Below, in pieces: positions 42,590 to 50,684 of a DNA stretch of 64,000 bases. The notes under the pieces were generated by a model that worked only from the letters and a program-made list of their open reading frames with translations, ran no database searches and was not told where the DNA came from. This DNA comes from Pyxidicoccus trucidator (lineage in GTDB: Bacteria; Myxococcota; Myxococcia; Myxococcales; Myxococcaceae). Numbering within the stretch: the stretch's first letter is position 1; the number at the start of each line of letters is the position of its first letter. The stretch covers positions 343,339 through 407,338 of the forward strand of contig NZ_JAAIXZ010000007.1 in assembly GCF_010894435.1 (NCBI RefSeq), written 5' to 3'. A program made the translations under genes and the position numbers.

Positions 42590-44867
42590 GGAGGAGGTTG
42601 CCGGTGCTCTGGCGTCCCAGGCTGGCGGAGCGGGCGAAGCTCAGCTCGAAGCCGGCTTCCTCGAGTGCGGCGCGGGCGCCGGAGACGTCCCGGTTGGCGA
42701 CGGCGTTCTGGGCATAGTTGATGAAGGCGCGGGCGCGCTCCACGTGGACGACGACGTTGCCCTGGCCGTCCTGGGAGGCGCTGGCGCCCACGTCGGCGAA
42801 GGCGGTGTCCGCCTGGGTGAGGGCGTTGCTCACGTCGAGCTCGCCGATTTCGAGGGCCTGGTCGGCGGCGAGCAGCCACTGCCCCGCGGTCTGGATTTGA
42901 GCGAGGCGGCGCTGGCGGGCCTGCTCGACTTCGGCGGCACGGTCGCCGACTCCGTCGATGTGCTGCTCCACGGTGGCGGTGCTCTCGGCGAGCTCCTCGT
43001 CGCGGGCCTTCAGCTCGGATTCGAGCTGCTGCATGCGATTCTGGAGTTGGATGAGTTGTTGCTGTGTGGGGGCGGGCTGGGCAGTCGGCTGCGGGGCGCC
43101 CGTGCCGCCCGTGCCCGTCGCTCCTACGCCGCTCGTATCTGCTGAGCGCGTGCCATCGGTGCCTGCGCCGCCCGTACCTGCCGCGCTTGTGTCACCGATG
43201 CCCACGCTGCCAGTGCCTGCCACGCTTGTGCCACCGATGCCCACGCTGCCCGTGTCTGCCGCACTCGTGTCATCGACGCCGATGCTGCCCGTACCTGCCG
43301 CGCTCGTGTCACCGATGCCCGTGCTGCCCGTACCTGCCGCACTCGTGTCATCGACGCCCGTGCCTGCCGCACTCGTGTCATCGACGCCGATGCTGCCTGT
43401 GCCAGTCGTGCCCGCGCCTGTCGAGGTGTCGGGCGTCGTGCCGGTCGCGCCCGCGCCACCCGTGGCATCTCCGCTGCCCGTCCCTCCTTCGTCTCCGGTG
43501 ACATCACCCGCGTCCGTCGCGGCGCCAGTTGCCCCCGCTCCGCCCGTACCTGTCGCAGGGGTCGCCCCAGCGCCACCCGTGGCCGCGCCGGTGTCATCAG
43601 GAGAGGGCAGCGAACCCGGCCCGATGGTCCCCGGCGCCGCCCCCGTCGTTCCCGTGCCGTCCGTCGGGGCTCCAGGCGAAGCGCTCGTAGCTCCGGCTCC
43701 CGGCGGAGGTACCGACTCCGGCTCCGCCGTATCGCCGGGCGTTACGTCCGCGCCGGTTCCTGGCGCCGTGCCCGCACCGCCCGTTGCGTCCTGCTCGTCT
43801 GGAACGAACGTTCCTTCCGTGCCCGGCGGCTGCCCAGGGGGCACACCCGAGCCCGTCGTATCCTGGCCGGCGGTGCCCGCGCCGCCCGTCGCGTCCTGTC
43901 CGTCTGGAACGAACGTTCCTTCCGTGCCCGGCGGCTGCCCAGGGGGCATACCCGAGCCCGTCGTATCCTGGCTGGTGGTGCCCGCCGCTCCCGAGCCACC
44001 GGTCGAGTCTTGTCCCGAGGCACCCTCCGCCCCTGCTCCACCGGTCGCGTCTTGTCCCGAGGCACCTTCCGCCCCTGCTCCACCGGTCGAGTCTTGTCCC
44101 GAGGCACCCTCCGCCCCTGCTCCACCGGTCGAGTCTTGTCCCGAGGCACCCTCCGCCCCTGCTCCACCGGTCGCGTCTTGTCCCGAGGCGCCGGCCGCCC
44201 CCGCGCCACCAGTTACATCCTGCCCCGAGGCGCCGGCCGCCCCCGCGCCACCAGCTACATCCTGCCCCGAGGCTCCAGCCGCCCCAGCGCCACCAGTCGC
44301 GCCCTGCCCCGTAGCTCCGGCCTGCGTGCCCTGGGGCTGCGTCGTCACGCCTGTCTCGGCGGAGCCTGGCTGTGTCCCATCCGGTCCGGTGGACTCAGTG
44401 CGGGTGGGGCCGCTCGTCACGCCGGGCGGAGGGTTCTGGTAGTTCTCTCCCGAGGTGGTCTCGGGCGCTGCGGTGTCCGCGGCGTCCGTGCCTGACGGAG
44501 ACGTGGGGCTGCCGCTGCCGCCGATGGCCGCCTCGTCCTCCGCCGTGGCATTCCATGGAGAGGGGATGGGCTGATAGACCTGCGCCGCCTCCTCGTTGGC
44601 GACTTGTCCCGCCGCCGTGGGCACTGAGCCATCGGGAAGGGTCGGCGTCAGCACGAAGCTCGCCGCTCCCTCATCGAGCGGTTGCTGGATGACGTAGCCC
44701 GCGGGGGGCCTCGCGCCCTCGGCCTCTTCGGCGGCGCGCTCATAGGCGTCTTTCAGCGCCTCCGCCGCGGGGTCCTGGATGGAGGGGTCTAGCGGCGGAG
44801 TCACCAGTGGCTCGTCCGGCGTCTGACCGAGGCTCAATCCAGCAGCGAGGGCAATCCACAGGTGCAT
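42579..44867 (-). CDS. Exported Gly/Ala/Thr repeat protein with C-terminal coiled coil
   Basis: A 762-residue protein with a short signal peptide (LWIALAAGLSLGQ) and a 60-residue charged region. The huge low-complexity middle contains eight near-identical 14-residue units (GGAGAEGASGQDST type), two copies of a 26-residue PPGQPPGTEGTFVPD unit, and several VDDTSAAGTGSIG units. The C-terminal ~155 residues are ordinary sequence: a coiled coil (QQQLIQLQNRMQQLESELKA) and a helical domain with TPR-like character (FINYAQNAVANRDVSGARAA). It is probably a surface or periplasmic adhesin/stalk-like protein. Repeat number is likely to vary between strains. Confidence 0.72.
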   Translation of the reverse strand: MHLWIALAAGLSLGQTPDEPLVTPPLDPSIQDPAAEALKDAYERAAEEAEGARPPAGYVIQQPLDEGAASFVLTPTLPDGSVPTAAGQVANEEAAQVYQPIPSPWNATAEDEAAIGGSGSPTSPSGTDAADTAAPETTSGENYQNPPPGVTSGPTRTESTGPDGTQPGSAETGVTTQPQGTQAGATGQGATGGAGAAGASGQDVAGGAGAAGASGQDVTGGAGAAGASGQDATGGAGAEGASGQDSTGGAGAEGASGQDSTGGAGAEGASGQDATGGAGAEGASGQDSTGGSGAAGTTSQDTTGSGMPPGQPPGTEGTFVPDGQDATGGAGTAGQDTTGSGVPPGQPPGTEGTFVPDEQDATGGAGTAPGTGADVTPGDTAEPESVPPPGAGATSASPGAPTDGTGTTGAAPGTIGPGSLPSPDDTGAATGGAGATPATGTGGAGATGAATDAGDVTGDEGGTGSGDATGGAGATGTTPDTSTGAGTTGTGSIGVDDTSAAGTGVDDTSAAGTGSTGIGDTSAAGTGSIGVDDTSAADTGSVGIGGTSVAGTGSVGIGDTSAAGTGGAGTDGTRSADTSGVGATGTGGTGAPQPTAQPAPTQQQLIQLQNRMQQLESELKARDEELAESTATVEQHIDGVGDRAAEVEQARQRRLAQIQTAGQWLLAADQALEIGELDVSNALTQADTAFADVGASASQDGQGNVVVHVERARAFINYAQNAVANRDVSGARAALEEAGFELSFARSASLGRQSTGNLLLNP
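43979..44314 (-). repeat. 42-bp coding repeats (eight 14-aa units)
   Basis: Tandem copies of a 42-base unit encode GGAGA(A/E)GASGQD(V/A/S)T. Adjacent units are nearly identical at DNA level (repeated GTCTTGTCCCGAGGCACC blocks on the plus strand), so array length can change by slippage or recombination in steps of 14 residues without breaking the frame. Confidence 0.85.
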
Positions 44868-44959
44868 AGCTGAACGATGTCCACCAGTGGATGTTCAGAC
44901 ACGGTTCCTGGAGAAGGTCCGCCCGCCGGCTCGCTCGGGCAGCGGCCTCCAGGGCGTCC

Positions 44960-45014
44960 TGTTCAGGAATGTCGGGACATTGGCGCGGCACAAAACCCCC
45001 GACATTTCCGAACA
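44960..45014. repeat. 17-bp inverted repeat, 21-bp spacer
   Basis: The left arm TGTTCAGGAATGTCGGG (44960-44976) and the right arm CCCGACATTTCCGAACA (44998-45014) are inverted copies with 15 of 17 matching positions. The transcript could form a stable hairpin, or the arms could be ends of a miniature element or paired protein sites. No flanking direct repeat was recognised. Confidence 0.7.
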
Positions 45015-45164
45015 GCGCGCTACCGGACCGGTGCCAGCCCCGGCCAATGGGAAGCGATGGCCCCTCCGGGGCGCAGTCACGAAGGAAGCCATCGCATTGG
45101 GGCAGAAGGTCCGTCGAATGGCAGGCTCCAGTGCTGGACAAGACGCCCTGGGAGAGTCGCCATC

Positions 45165-45270
45165 CCGGGTGCCGGGTGCCGGGTGCCGGGTGCCGGGTGC
45201 CGGGTGCCGGGTGCCGGGTGCCGGGTGCCGGGTGCCGGGTGCCGGGTGCCGGGTGCCGGGTGCCGGGTGC
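45165..45270. repeat. 7-bp VNTR, about 15 copies of CCGGGTG
   Basis: An uninterrupted array of the heptamer CCGGGTG, with no mismatch between copies, ending at GTGCGGCGAC. Perfect identity implies recent expansion or continued slippage. A 7-base unit is not a multiple of three, so any frame crossing it would shift with each copy gained or lost. Confidence 0.93.
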
Positions 45271-45457
45271 GGCGACGAGACGCTCCGACTGGCCGCGGGG
45301 CAGCGGGGCTCCTGGTCGCGGAGGTGGGCACACCAGTCGCGCCGCGAGGGCCGCGCGGTCATCCACGAACCAGAGGTGGTGGTGGCCGAGGTTCGACTCG
45401 TAGACGAAGCATTCAGCCTGCGCCGGCAGCAGGAATGCCCGCCCCTCGGCATCGGGC

Positions 45458-46783
45458 TCAGCCGCGTTGCTTCACCTGCGCCAGCACCTCGCGAGCCGCA
45501 CGCTCGCCGGTGGCGATGGCGCCGTGCACGGTGCCCTCCTCGCCCTCCGTGTTCGTGGCCTCGCCCGCGAAGAACAGGGTGCCCTCCACGGGCGTGGCCA
45601 GTGCCTCGACGGCGTCCACCGCGCCCGAGGGGATGACGGCATAGCCGCCTCGGGTGAAGGGCTCGCGTTGCCAGTCCTGCACGTGCCACGACTCGAGCAA
45701 GGCATGCAGCGCCCGCCGGGACAGCCGGAAGATGCTCGCGAGCGATTCCACGGCGCGCATCAGCACCTCCTCCTCGCCTGGCCCGGACAGCGCCTCCGCG
45801 GCCGGGCCGCCGGCCCAGCCCACGAGGTGCCGGGACTCGCGAGGCGACAGTGTCCACCACGTGGGCACGGGCAGCGACGGCCCATGGAAGAAGCCAAACC
45901 GCCGGGTGTCGTCGCGCTCGCTCCAGAACGCGGTGCGGAAGCGCAGCAGCACCTTCACCAGCGCCCCCATCTCCAGCCGTCCCCAGGCGCGCTCCTTCTC
46001 CGGGAGCCGAGGAAGGAAGCGCACCGCCCCGGGCTCCGGCACCCGCGCCCGCAGCACGCCGAGTGGCAGCGTCACCACCGCCCGCTTCGCCCGCACCTGT
46101 CCCAGCGGCACTCCCTGGCGGGCCCGGATGCGCACGCGCACCTCGCCGGCTGCCCAGCGCACCTCCTCGGCCACGGCGTTGAAGAACACCGTCCCTGGAC
46201 GCTCCAGCAGCGGCCGGGCCAGGGCATGCAGCATGCGGTCATACCCTTCCAGGACTCGAGATGGCGTGGTGCCTCCCAGCTCCTCCGCGGCGGTCTCCAT
46301 CCGAGCGATGGCCAGCGCGCTCGCGGTGTCCGGATTGGCCGCGTAGAAGCCCTCCACATACGCCCGCGCCATGGCCACCTGGAGCGGAGACCATCGCTCG
46401 GCCCGAGCCCGCTCCTGGAGCACCTCGGCGACAGGCCGGTCCGGAGGCTTCGCGGAGGCGAGGGCCTCCATGAAGCGGAAGGCTTCCGCGCCGTCTCCGA
46501 ACCGCCCCTTCCACGACAGCGCATGCGTGTCGTTGCAGGGCCGGACGGTGAGGCGCGCGCGCCGGGCAAGCTTTCGCAAGGACTCGGGTTCCCCGTGGAC
46601 GAACTCCGCCCCCAGCTCGAGCGGCACGTCGGTGACCGGGTCGTGAAGGGTGGCCACCCGCCCGCCCAGGCGCGAGCGGGCCTCCAGCACGGTGACGCGC
46701 AGGCCCGCGCGGGACAGGGACGCCGCGGCGGCGAGTCCGGCGGCGCCCGCGCCCAGGATGACGACATCCGAGATGAGGTCCAT
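45458..46783 (-). CDS. Flavin monoamine oxidase family FAD-dependent oxidoreductase
   Basis: A 441-residue enzyme with an N-terminal FAD-binding fold: ILGAGAAGLAAAASLSRAG, then EARSRLGGRVAT and LGAEFVHG, the GG-motif of amine oxidases. It closes with FFAGEATNTEGEEGTVHGAIATG, the C-terminal FAD-contact motif. This family oxidises amines (including polyamines and tryptophan derivatives) with O2. The flavin site is complete; the substrate is unknown. No signal peptide is present. The gene sits alone between the VNTR region and the terminator of the envelope-export operon. Confidence 0.88.
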   Translation of the reverse strand: MDLISDVVILGAGAAGLAAAASLSRAGLRVTVLEARSRLGGRVATLHDPVTDVPLELGAEFVHGEPESLRKLARRARLTVRPCNDTHALSWKGRFGDGAEAFRFMEALASAKPPDRPVAEVLQERARAERWSPLQVAMARAYVEGFYAANPDTASALAIARMETAAEELGGTTPSRVLEGYDRMLHALARPLLERPGTVFFNAVAEEVRWAAGEVRVRIRARQGVPLGQVRAKRAVVTLPLGVLRARVPEPGAVRFLPRLPEKERAWGRLEMGALVKVLLRFRTAFWSERDDTRRFGFFHGPSLPVPTWWTLSPRESRHLVGWAGGPAAEALSGPGEEEVLMRAVESLASIFRLSRRALHALLESWHVQDWQREPFTRGGYAVIPSGAVDAVEALATPVEGTLFFAGEATNTEGEEGTVHGAIATGERAAREVLAQVKQRG

Positions 46784-46900
46784 GCCGCCACACCTCTATC
46801 CACGCGTCTCGCGAGGCACAGCCCCGGAATCGGCCGCCGTCGCGCGCGAGACACTCCCGTGCGCCAGCCGGGTGCGGCACCGCACTTCCGGGAAAAGCGA

Positions 46901-46934
46901 AGGGCCGCGCCTCCAACGAAGGAGACGCGGCCCT
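46901..46934 (-). terminator. Intrinsic terminator of the envelope-export operon
   Basis: AGGGCCGCG-C-CTCC pairs with GGAG-A-CGCGGCCCT around an AACGAA loop, with one internal C/A mismatch. On the minus strand it lies 24 bases after the barrel gene stop and is followed by TCGCTTTTCC. It ends the six-gene operon read from the right. Confidence 0.75.
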
Positions 46935-46957
46935 CACGGGCGGAAGGTCCGCGCGTG

Positions 46958-48592
46958 TCAGAGGTTGATGCGCAGGCCGGCCCCCACCTCGAAGGTGGGC
47001 GCGGCCAGGGTGAAGCCCTGGATTGGCACGTCGTTGACGACGACGTCCGGCACGGTGAAGCCGAGCCGGAACTCACCGCCCTTGCGGCCGTAGTGCACGG
47101 CGCCGAAGGCTTCCACCGTGAGGTAGGTGAGCACCCGGTGCGTCACGTTGAGCTGGCTCTGGAAGGAGCGGTCGGAGAGGTTGCCCAGCGTGAAGAGGTT
47201 GAAGGACGTGCGCTCCAGCGGGCCGGGCCGGTCCAGGAAGACGTAGGCCGCGCCGTAGTGCCGGCCCACGTAGAGGGGCTGGAAGGCGTTCTGGTTGAAC
47301 AGGTACGGGTAGCCGATGGCGCTGGTGTAGCCCGTCGAGTTGTAGAAGTACTCGAGGCCCACGACGGCCAGGTCGTTCTCGCCATAGCCGAAGGTGTAGT
47401 TGGCGCCGCCCGTCACCTGCGGCGTGAGGCCCTCGGGGATGTACGACTCCACCTGGACGCCGTTCTGGAAGATGTCCTCCAGCGTGGCGCCCTCGGGCAG
47501 GCGGTACAGGGGGCGGTCGGTGCCCTTCTTCAGGGCCAGCTCGCCATAGACGTCGATGGGGCCCAGGGCCGAGGACAGGTCCAGCCCGAAGCGGGGCTTG
47601 CGGCCTCGCTGGGCCACGGCGCTGGCGCCCACTTCCGCGGGTCCCAGCACCACCTCGGCGCGCAGCGCGGCACCAATGCGGCTGATGCGGTTGACCGGCT
47701 CACGGCCTCCGGGCTGCGCCGTCGTGCCCCCGCTCGGGTCGGTGACGGCGCCCGCGTCGGTGCCCAGGTCGTCCATCACCGCGATGCCGTAGAAGTTCCA
47801 CCCCCGCGCTTCCCAGGGCACGTGGAGCTTCACCATGGACACGCCGGTGCGCAGGTCCACGAAGGCCAGCGGATCCCTCCGCTGGGGGGACAGGAAGTCG
47901 GTGGGGTTCCAGATGCGCCCCGTGCCCCACTTCACGTGCTGCTTGCCCACGGTGAAGAACACCGTGCGCTCCAGGTCGAAGCGCAGCCACGCCTGGTCCA
48001 GCAGGACGCGCGGGTTGGCGGGCGCGTCCTCGCCGGTGCCGGTGGCGAGGGTGGGGTCATAGCTCAGCCGCCCCACCACGAAGCCGCGCAGCCGGTCCGT
48101 GGGCCGCGCGTCGAAGTAGCCGTCCACCAGTGTGGGCGCGGAGAACCGCGTGTTGCCGAAGGACACGCCCTCGTTCGCCGCCACGTTGCCGCGCAGGTAG
48201 AACTGGCCGCCAATCTTCAGCGGGTCGTCCACCGCCTCCTCGGAGTCGAAGGCGCTGCGAGTCGCCGGGCCACCCAGGGCCTCCGAGTCCCGGTCGCCGC
48301 CCGGCTCCGAGGGCCCCGTGGAAGACGGCTGCTCCGCGGCGCTGGCGGGAGCCTCCGCCGCGGTGTCCCCCCCGAAGAGGGAATCCTCGCTGGGACGGTC
48401 CGCCGGAGCCGCCTGCTCGGAGGCGGCGGGCGGGGCAGGGGCCTCGGCGGGCTTCTCGGGCTCGCCGCCGCCGAAGAGGGCATTCTCGTCGGGCCGGTCG
48501 CCCTCGCCCTGGTCCGGAGACTGGGCGAGGGCGGGGCCGCCCACGAGGGCCACGGACAGCGCCGCGGCCAGGGTGAGGGTGCGCGGGCTCAT
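46958..48592 (-). CDS. Outer-membrane barrel protein (DUF1302-like), last gene of an export operon
   Basis: A 544-residue protein with a signal peptide (ALSVALVGGPALAQ). An Ala/Pro/Glu-rich linker (~25-115) carries two ENALFGG/EDSLFGG motifs at 36-42 and 69-75. A barrel (~125-544) follows, with strands such as IGGQFYLRGNVAAN, AWLRFDLERTVFFTVGKQHV, FYGIAVMDDLG and a terminal GAGLRINL ending in the hydrophobic pattern used for outer-membrane insertion. The GKQHVKWGTGRIWNPTDFLS stretch is typical of DUF1302-type porin-like proteins. Its ATG overlaps the stop of the LolA-like gene, so the two are translationally coupled. Confidence 0.8.
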   Translation of the reverse strand: MSPRTLTLAAALSVALVGGPALAQSPDQGEGDRPDENALFGGGEPEKPAEAPAPPAASEQAAPADRPSEDSLFGGDTAAEAPASAAEQPSSTGPSEPGGDRDSEALGGPATRSAFDSEEAVDDPLKIGGQFYLRGNVAANEGVSFGNTRFSAPTLVDGYFDARPTDRLRGFVVGRLSYDPTLATGTGEDAPANPRVLLDQAWLRFDLERTVFFTVGKQHVKWGTGRIWNPTDFLSPQRRDPLAFVDLRTGVSMVKLHVPWEARGWNFYGIAVMDDLGTDAGAVTDPSGGTTAQPGGREPVNRISRIGAALRAEVVLGPAEVGASAVAQRGRKPRFGLDLSSALGPIDVYGELALKKGTDRPLYRLPEGATLEDIFQNGVQVESYIPEGLTPQVTGGANYTFGYGENDLAVVGLEYFYNSTGYTSAIGYPYLFNQNAFQPLYVGRHYGAAYVFLDRPGPLERTSFNLFTLGNLSDRSFQSQLNVTHRVLTYLTVEAFGAVHYGRKGGEFRLGFTVPDVVVNDVPIQGFTLAAPTFEVGAGLRINL

Positions 48593-49371
48593 CGGCTCTT
48601 GCTCTCGAGCCACGCCTTGGTGAAGAGGTTGGCTTCCAGTGAGCGCAGGTCGATGGACTTGATGAGGATGGTGGTGGAGTTGGCCTTCTCCACCTCGTCG
48701 TAGATGCGAATCTCCTCGGGGAACCAGACGTCGGCGCCCTTGGACTCGCTGAACAGCTTCTTCCAGCGCGGGTAGAGCAGCGTGCGCATCTTCCGCCCGG
48801 ACAGCGCGTACTCCTCCCGCTTGAGGATGTTCGTCGAGTCCTTGTCCACCCACAGCTTGATGACGGGGTAGGCCACGTCCACGCCCTGCTTGGCCTTGAG
48901 CGTCAGTAGATTTGCGGCGTACTTGCCCAGCTTCGCCTCGCCCTCGAAGGTGGGGTCATACTCCTCGGCCAGGCGGGACTGGTCGAAGTCGGCGCGGCGG
49001 CTGTCGGTGCCGGCGATGCGCTCGCGCTCCGTGCGCCGCTCCCACTTGCCCACGTTGGGGTCATAGCTCCAGAGGTTCTTGTCCAGCCGCAGGTAGCCCT
49101 TGCCGGCCTCCGCCTTGGGGCGGCTGAACAGAATCATCAGCTTGTCGTCCGCGTCCCGCCGGTAGATGAACGCCTCGCGCACGGTGTCCGTCTTGTCCTT
49201 CTCCTTCTGCTCCATGTAGGCGAGCGCCTTGTAGTCACCACCATTGCGCTGCCGGTCGTCGATGGTCGACAGCAGCTTCACCATGGCGGCCGGCTCCATC
49301 GCCAGCGCCGCCTGGGCGGACAGCAGGGCCGCGGCGAGCACCGCGGCGGACAGCACGTTCTTGAGGCTCAT
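48589..49371 (-). CDS. LolA-like outer membrane lipoprotein-sorting protein
   Basis: A 260-residue periplasmic protein: signal peptide (VLAAALLSAQAALA) and a LolA/LolB-like open beta-barrel with helical lid. The features of the pfam17131-type family are visible: KDKTDTVREAFIYRRDADDK, MILFSRPKAEAGKGYLRLDK, NLWSYDPNVGKWERR and VIKLWVDKDSTNILKREEYA. Members bind acyl chains and are usually encoded beside FtsX or MMPL export proteins, as here. It probably receives cargo from the two permeases and hands it to the barrel protein encoded immediately downstream (ATGA overlap). Confidence 0.87.
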   Translation of the reverse strand: MSLKNVLSAAVLAAALLSAQAALAMEPAAMVKLLSTIDDRQRNGGDYKALAYMEQKEKDKTDTVREAFIYRRDADDKLMILFSRPKAEAGKGYLRLDKNLWSYDPNVGKWERRTERERIAGTDSRRADFDQSRLAEEYDPTFEGEAKLGKYAANLLTLKAKQGVDVAYPVIKLWVDKDSTNILKREEYALSGRKMRTLLYPRWKKLFSESKGADVWFPEEIRIYDEVEKANSTTILIKSIDLRSLEANLFTKAWLESKSR

Positions 49372-49378
49372 GGAGGAC

Positions 49379-50680
49379 TCACCCGATGTGGTGCATCGCC
49401 GTCACCGGCTTGAGCCGCGCGGCGAGGAAGGAAGGAATCAGCGAAATCGCCGTGGTGCAGGCGGTGATGAACAGCATGGCGCCCACCACGGAGTTGGGGT
49501 GGACCGCGAGGTTCAGCTTCTCCGACATGATGAACACCGCCACCACCTCGGGGACGGACACGCCCGCGGCGTTGACGGCCAGGCACACCCCCAGCCCCAC
49601 CAGGGCGCCCGTCAGCGTGCCCAGGAAGCCCAGGGTGAGGGCCTCGAAGACGAACATCGCCAGTACGCGCGTGCGCTGCATGCCAATGGCGCGCAGCGTG
49701 CCAATCTCCCGGGTGCGCTCCCGGATGGCAATCCACAGCGTGTTCATGATGCCCACGCAGATGATGATGAGCAGGACGAAGATGAGGATGCCCGTGAGCC
49801 CCTTGAGGGCGGTGAGCGTCCAGTTGATGAACGAGATTTCGTCCTCCCAGTTGGTGAGGTCCAGCTTCTGGCCCGTCCACGCCTCGCGGTTGACCACCTC
49901 GAACTTGAAGAAGAAGGCGCGCGGGTCGTTGTCCATCACCTCGTGGCCCGCCTCCGTCAGTGTCTTGCGCAGCCGCGCCTGCACCTCGGGCACCTGCTTC
50001 ACGTCCTTGAGGTACAGGTAGATGGCGCCGGTGGTGTCCTCCCGGAGCTGGTAGAGCGAGCGCAGCGTCCCCGCCGGTACGTAGACGTTGAAGTCGCTCA
50101 TCAGCCCGATGTTCGCGGCGATGGCCACCACCCGCAGGTCCACCGTGTTGCTGGTGCCGCGCATGGTGGGCGCGGCCATCGTCACCGTGTCGCCCACCTT
50201 GACCTCCAGCCGCTTCGCCTGCTTCTCGAAGAGCAGCACGGTGTTGGGCTCGGCCAGCCCGTCCAGGGTGCCCTCGCGCACCTGGATGACCTGGCGGAAG
50301 CCCGGCTCGGACGCCACGTCGATGCCGCCCACGCCCAGCTGCATGGAGCCGGCCTCGCTCACCACCTTGGCGTAGCCGCGCCCGCGGTGGACGATGAAGT
50401 CCAGCTCCGGCACGTCCTTGCGGACCTGCTCGAGGATTTTCGGGTAGCCCGTGACGATGGGCGCGGCCTGCCCGGCCGACACCTTGTAGAAGCCGCCCAC
50501 GTTGACGTGGCCGGTGGACAGCGTGGTGGCGGACCGCAGCATCGTCTCCTCCATCCCGGTGGACAGTCCCATCAGGATGACGAGCAGCGCGGTGACGCCG
50601 GCAATGGCCCCGCCCAGCAGCAGCGTGCGGCGGCGGTGGGTGCCCAGGTTGCGGAAGGCGATGAGGAAGAGCTGGAGCAT
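49379..50680 (-). CDS. FtsX/LolE-type ABC permease, short
   Basis: A 433-residue inner-membrane permease with one N-terminal helix (LLLGGAIAGVTALLVILMG), a MacB-type periplasmic domain (~45-290) and three C-terminal helices (~300-330, 350-385, 395-420). The cytoplasmic coupling motif RTREIGTLRAIGMQRTR is intact. It starts four bases after the larger permease ends. The two different permeases would pair as a heterodimer on the LolD-like ATPase, as LolC and LolE do. Confidence 0.9.
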   Translation of the reverse strand: MLQLFLIAFRNLGTHRRRTLLLGGAIAGVTALLVILMGLSTGMEETMLRSATTLSTGHVNVGGFYKVSAGQAAPIVTGYPKILEQVRKDVPELDFIVHRGRGYAKVVSEAGSMQLGVGGIDVASEPGFRQVIQVREGTLDGLAEPNTVLLFEKQAKRLEVKVGDTVTMAAPTMRGTSNTVDLRVVAIAANIGLMSDFNVYVPAGTLRSLYQLREDTTGAIYLYLKDVKQVPEVQARLRKTLTEAGHEVMDNDPRAFFFKFEVVNREAWTGQKLDLTNWEDEISFINWTLTALKGLTGILIFVLLIIICVGIMNTLWIAIRERTREIGTLRAIGMQRTRVLAMFVFEALTLGFLGTLTGALVGLGVCLAVNAAGVSVPEVVAVFIMSEKLNLAVHPNSVVGAMLFITACTTAISLIPSFLAARLKPVTAMHHIG

Positions 50681-50684
50681 GTCT

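Larger units (their letters stand above)
44868..45457. other. 590-bp non-coding region with inverted repeat and VNTR
   Basis: Holds no gene I can support. It contains a long inverted repeat (44960-45014), the 7-bp VNTR (45165-45270) and, between 45275 and 45457 on the minus strand, a frame that reads like protein (AEPDAEGRAFLLPAQAE, CFVYESNLGHHHLWFVDDRA) but starts directly after a stop with no start codon and runs into the VNTR. That last part may be the remnant of a gene whose end was lost to repeat expansion. Confidence 0.5.

Noticed and set aside
44887..45636. Open frames reading through the 7-bp repeat in several frames on both strands
   Set aside because: The heptamer lacks stops in any frame, so the frames are open for trivial reasons; they give GAGCRVP or RHPAPGT repeats with no credible gene ends.
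45467..48703. Plus-strand open frame of over 1000 codons across the amine oxidase and barrel genes
   Set aside because: It runs antisense to two genes with clear domain motifs and has low-complexity composition; no start signal or conserved sequence.
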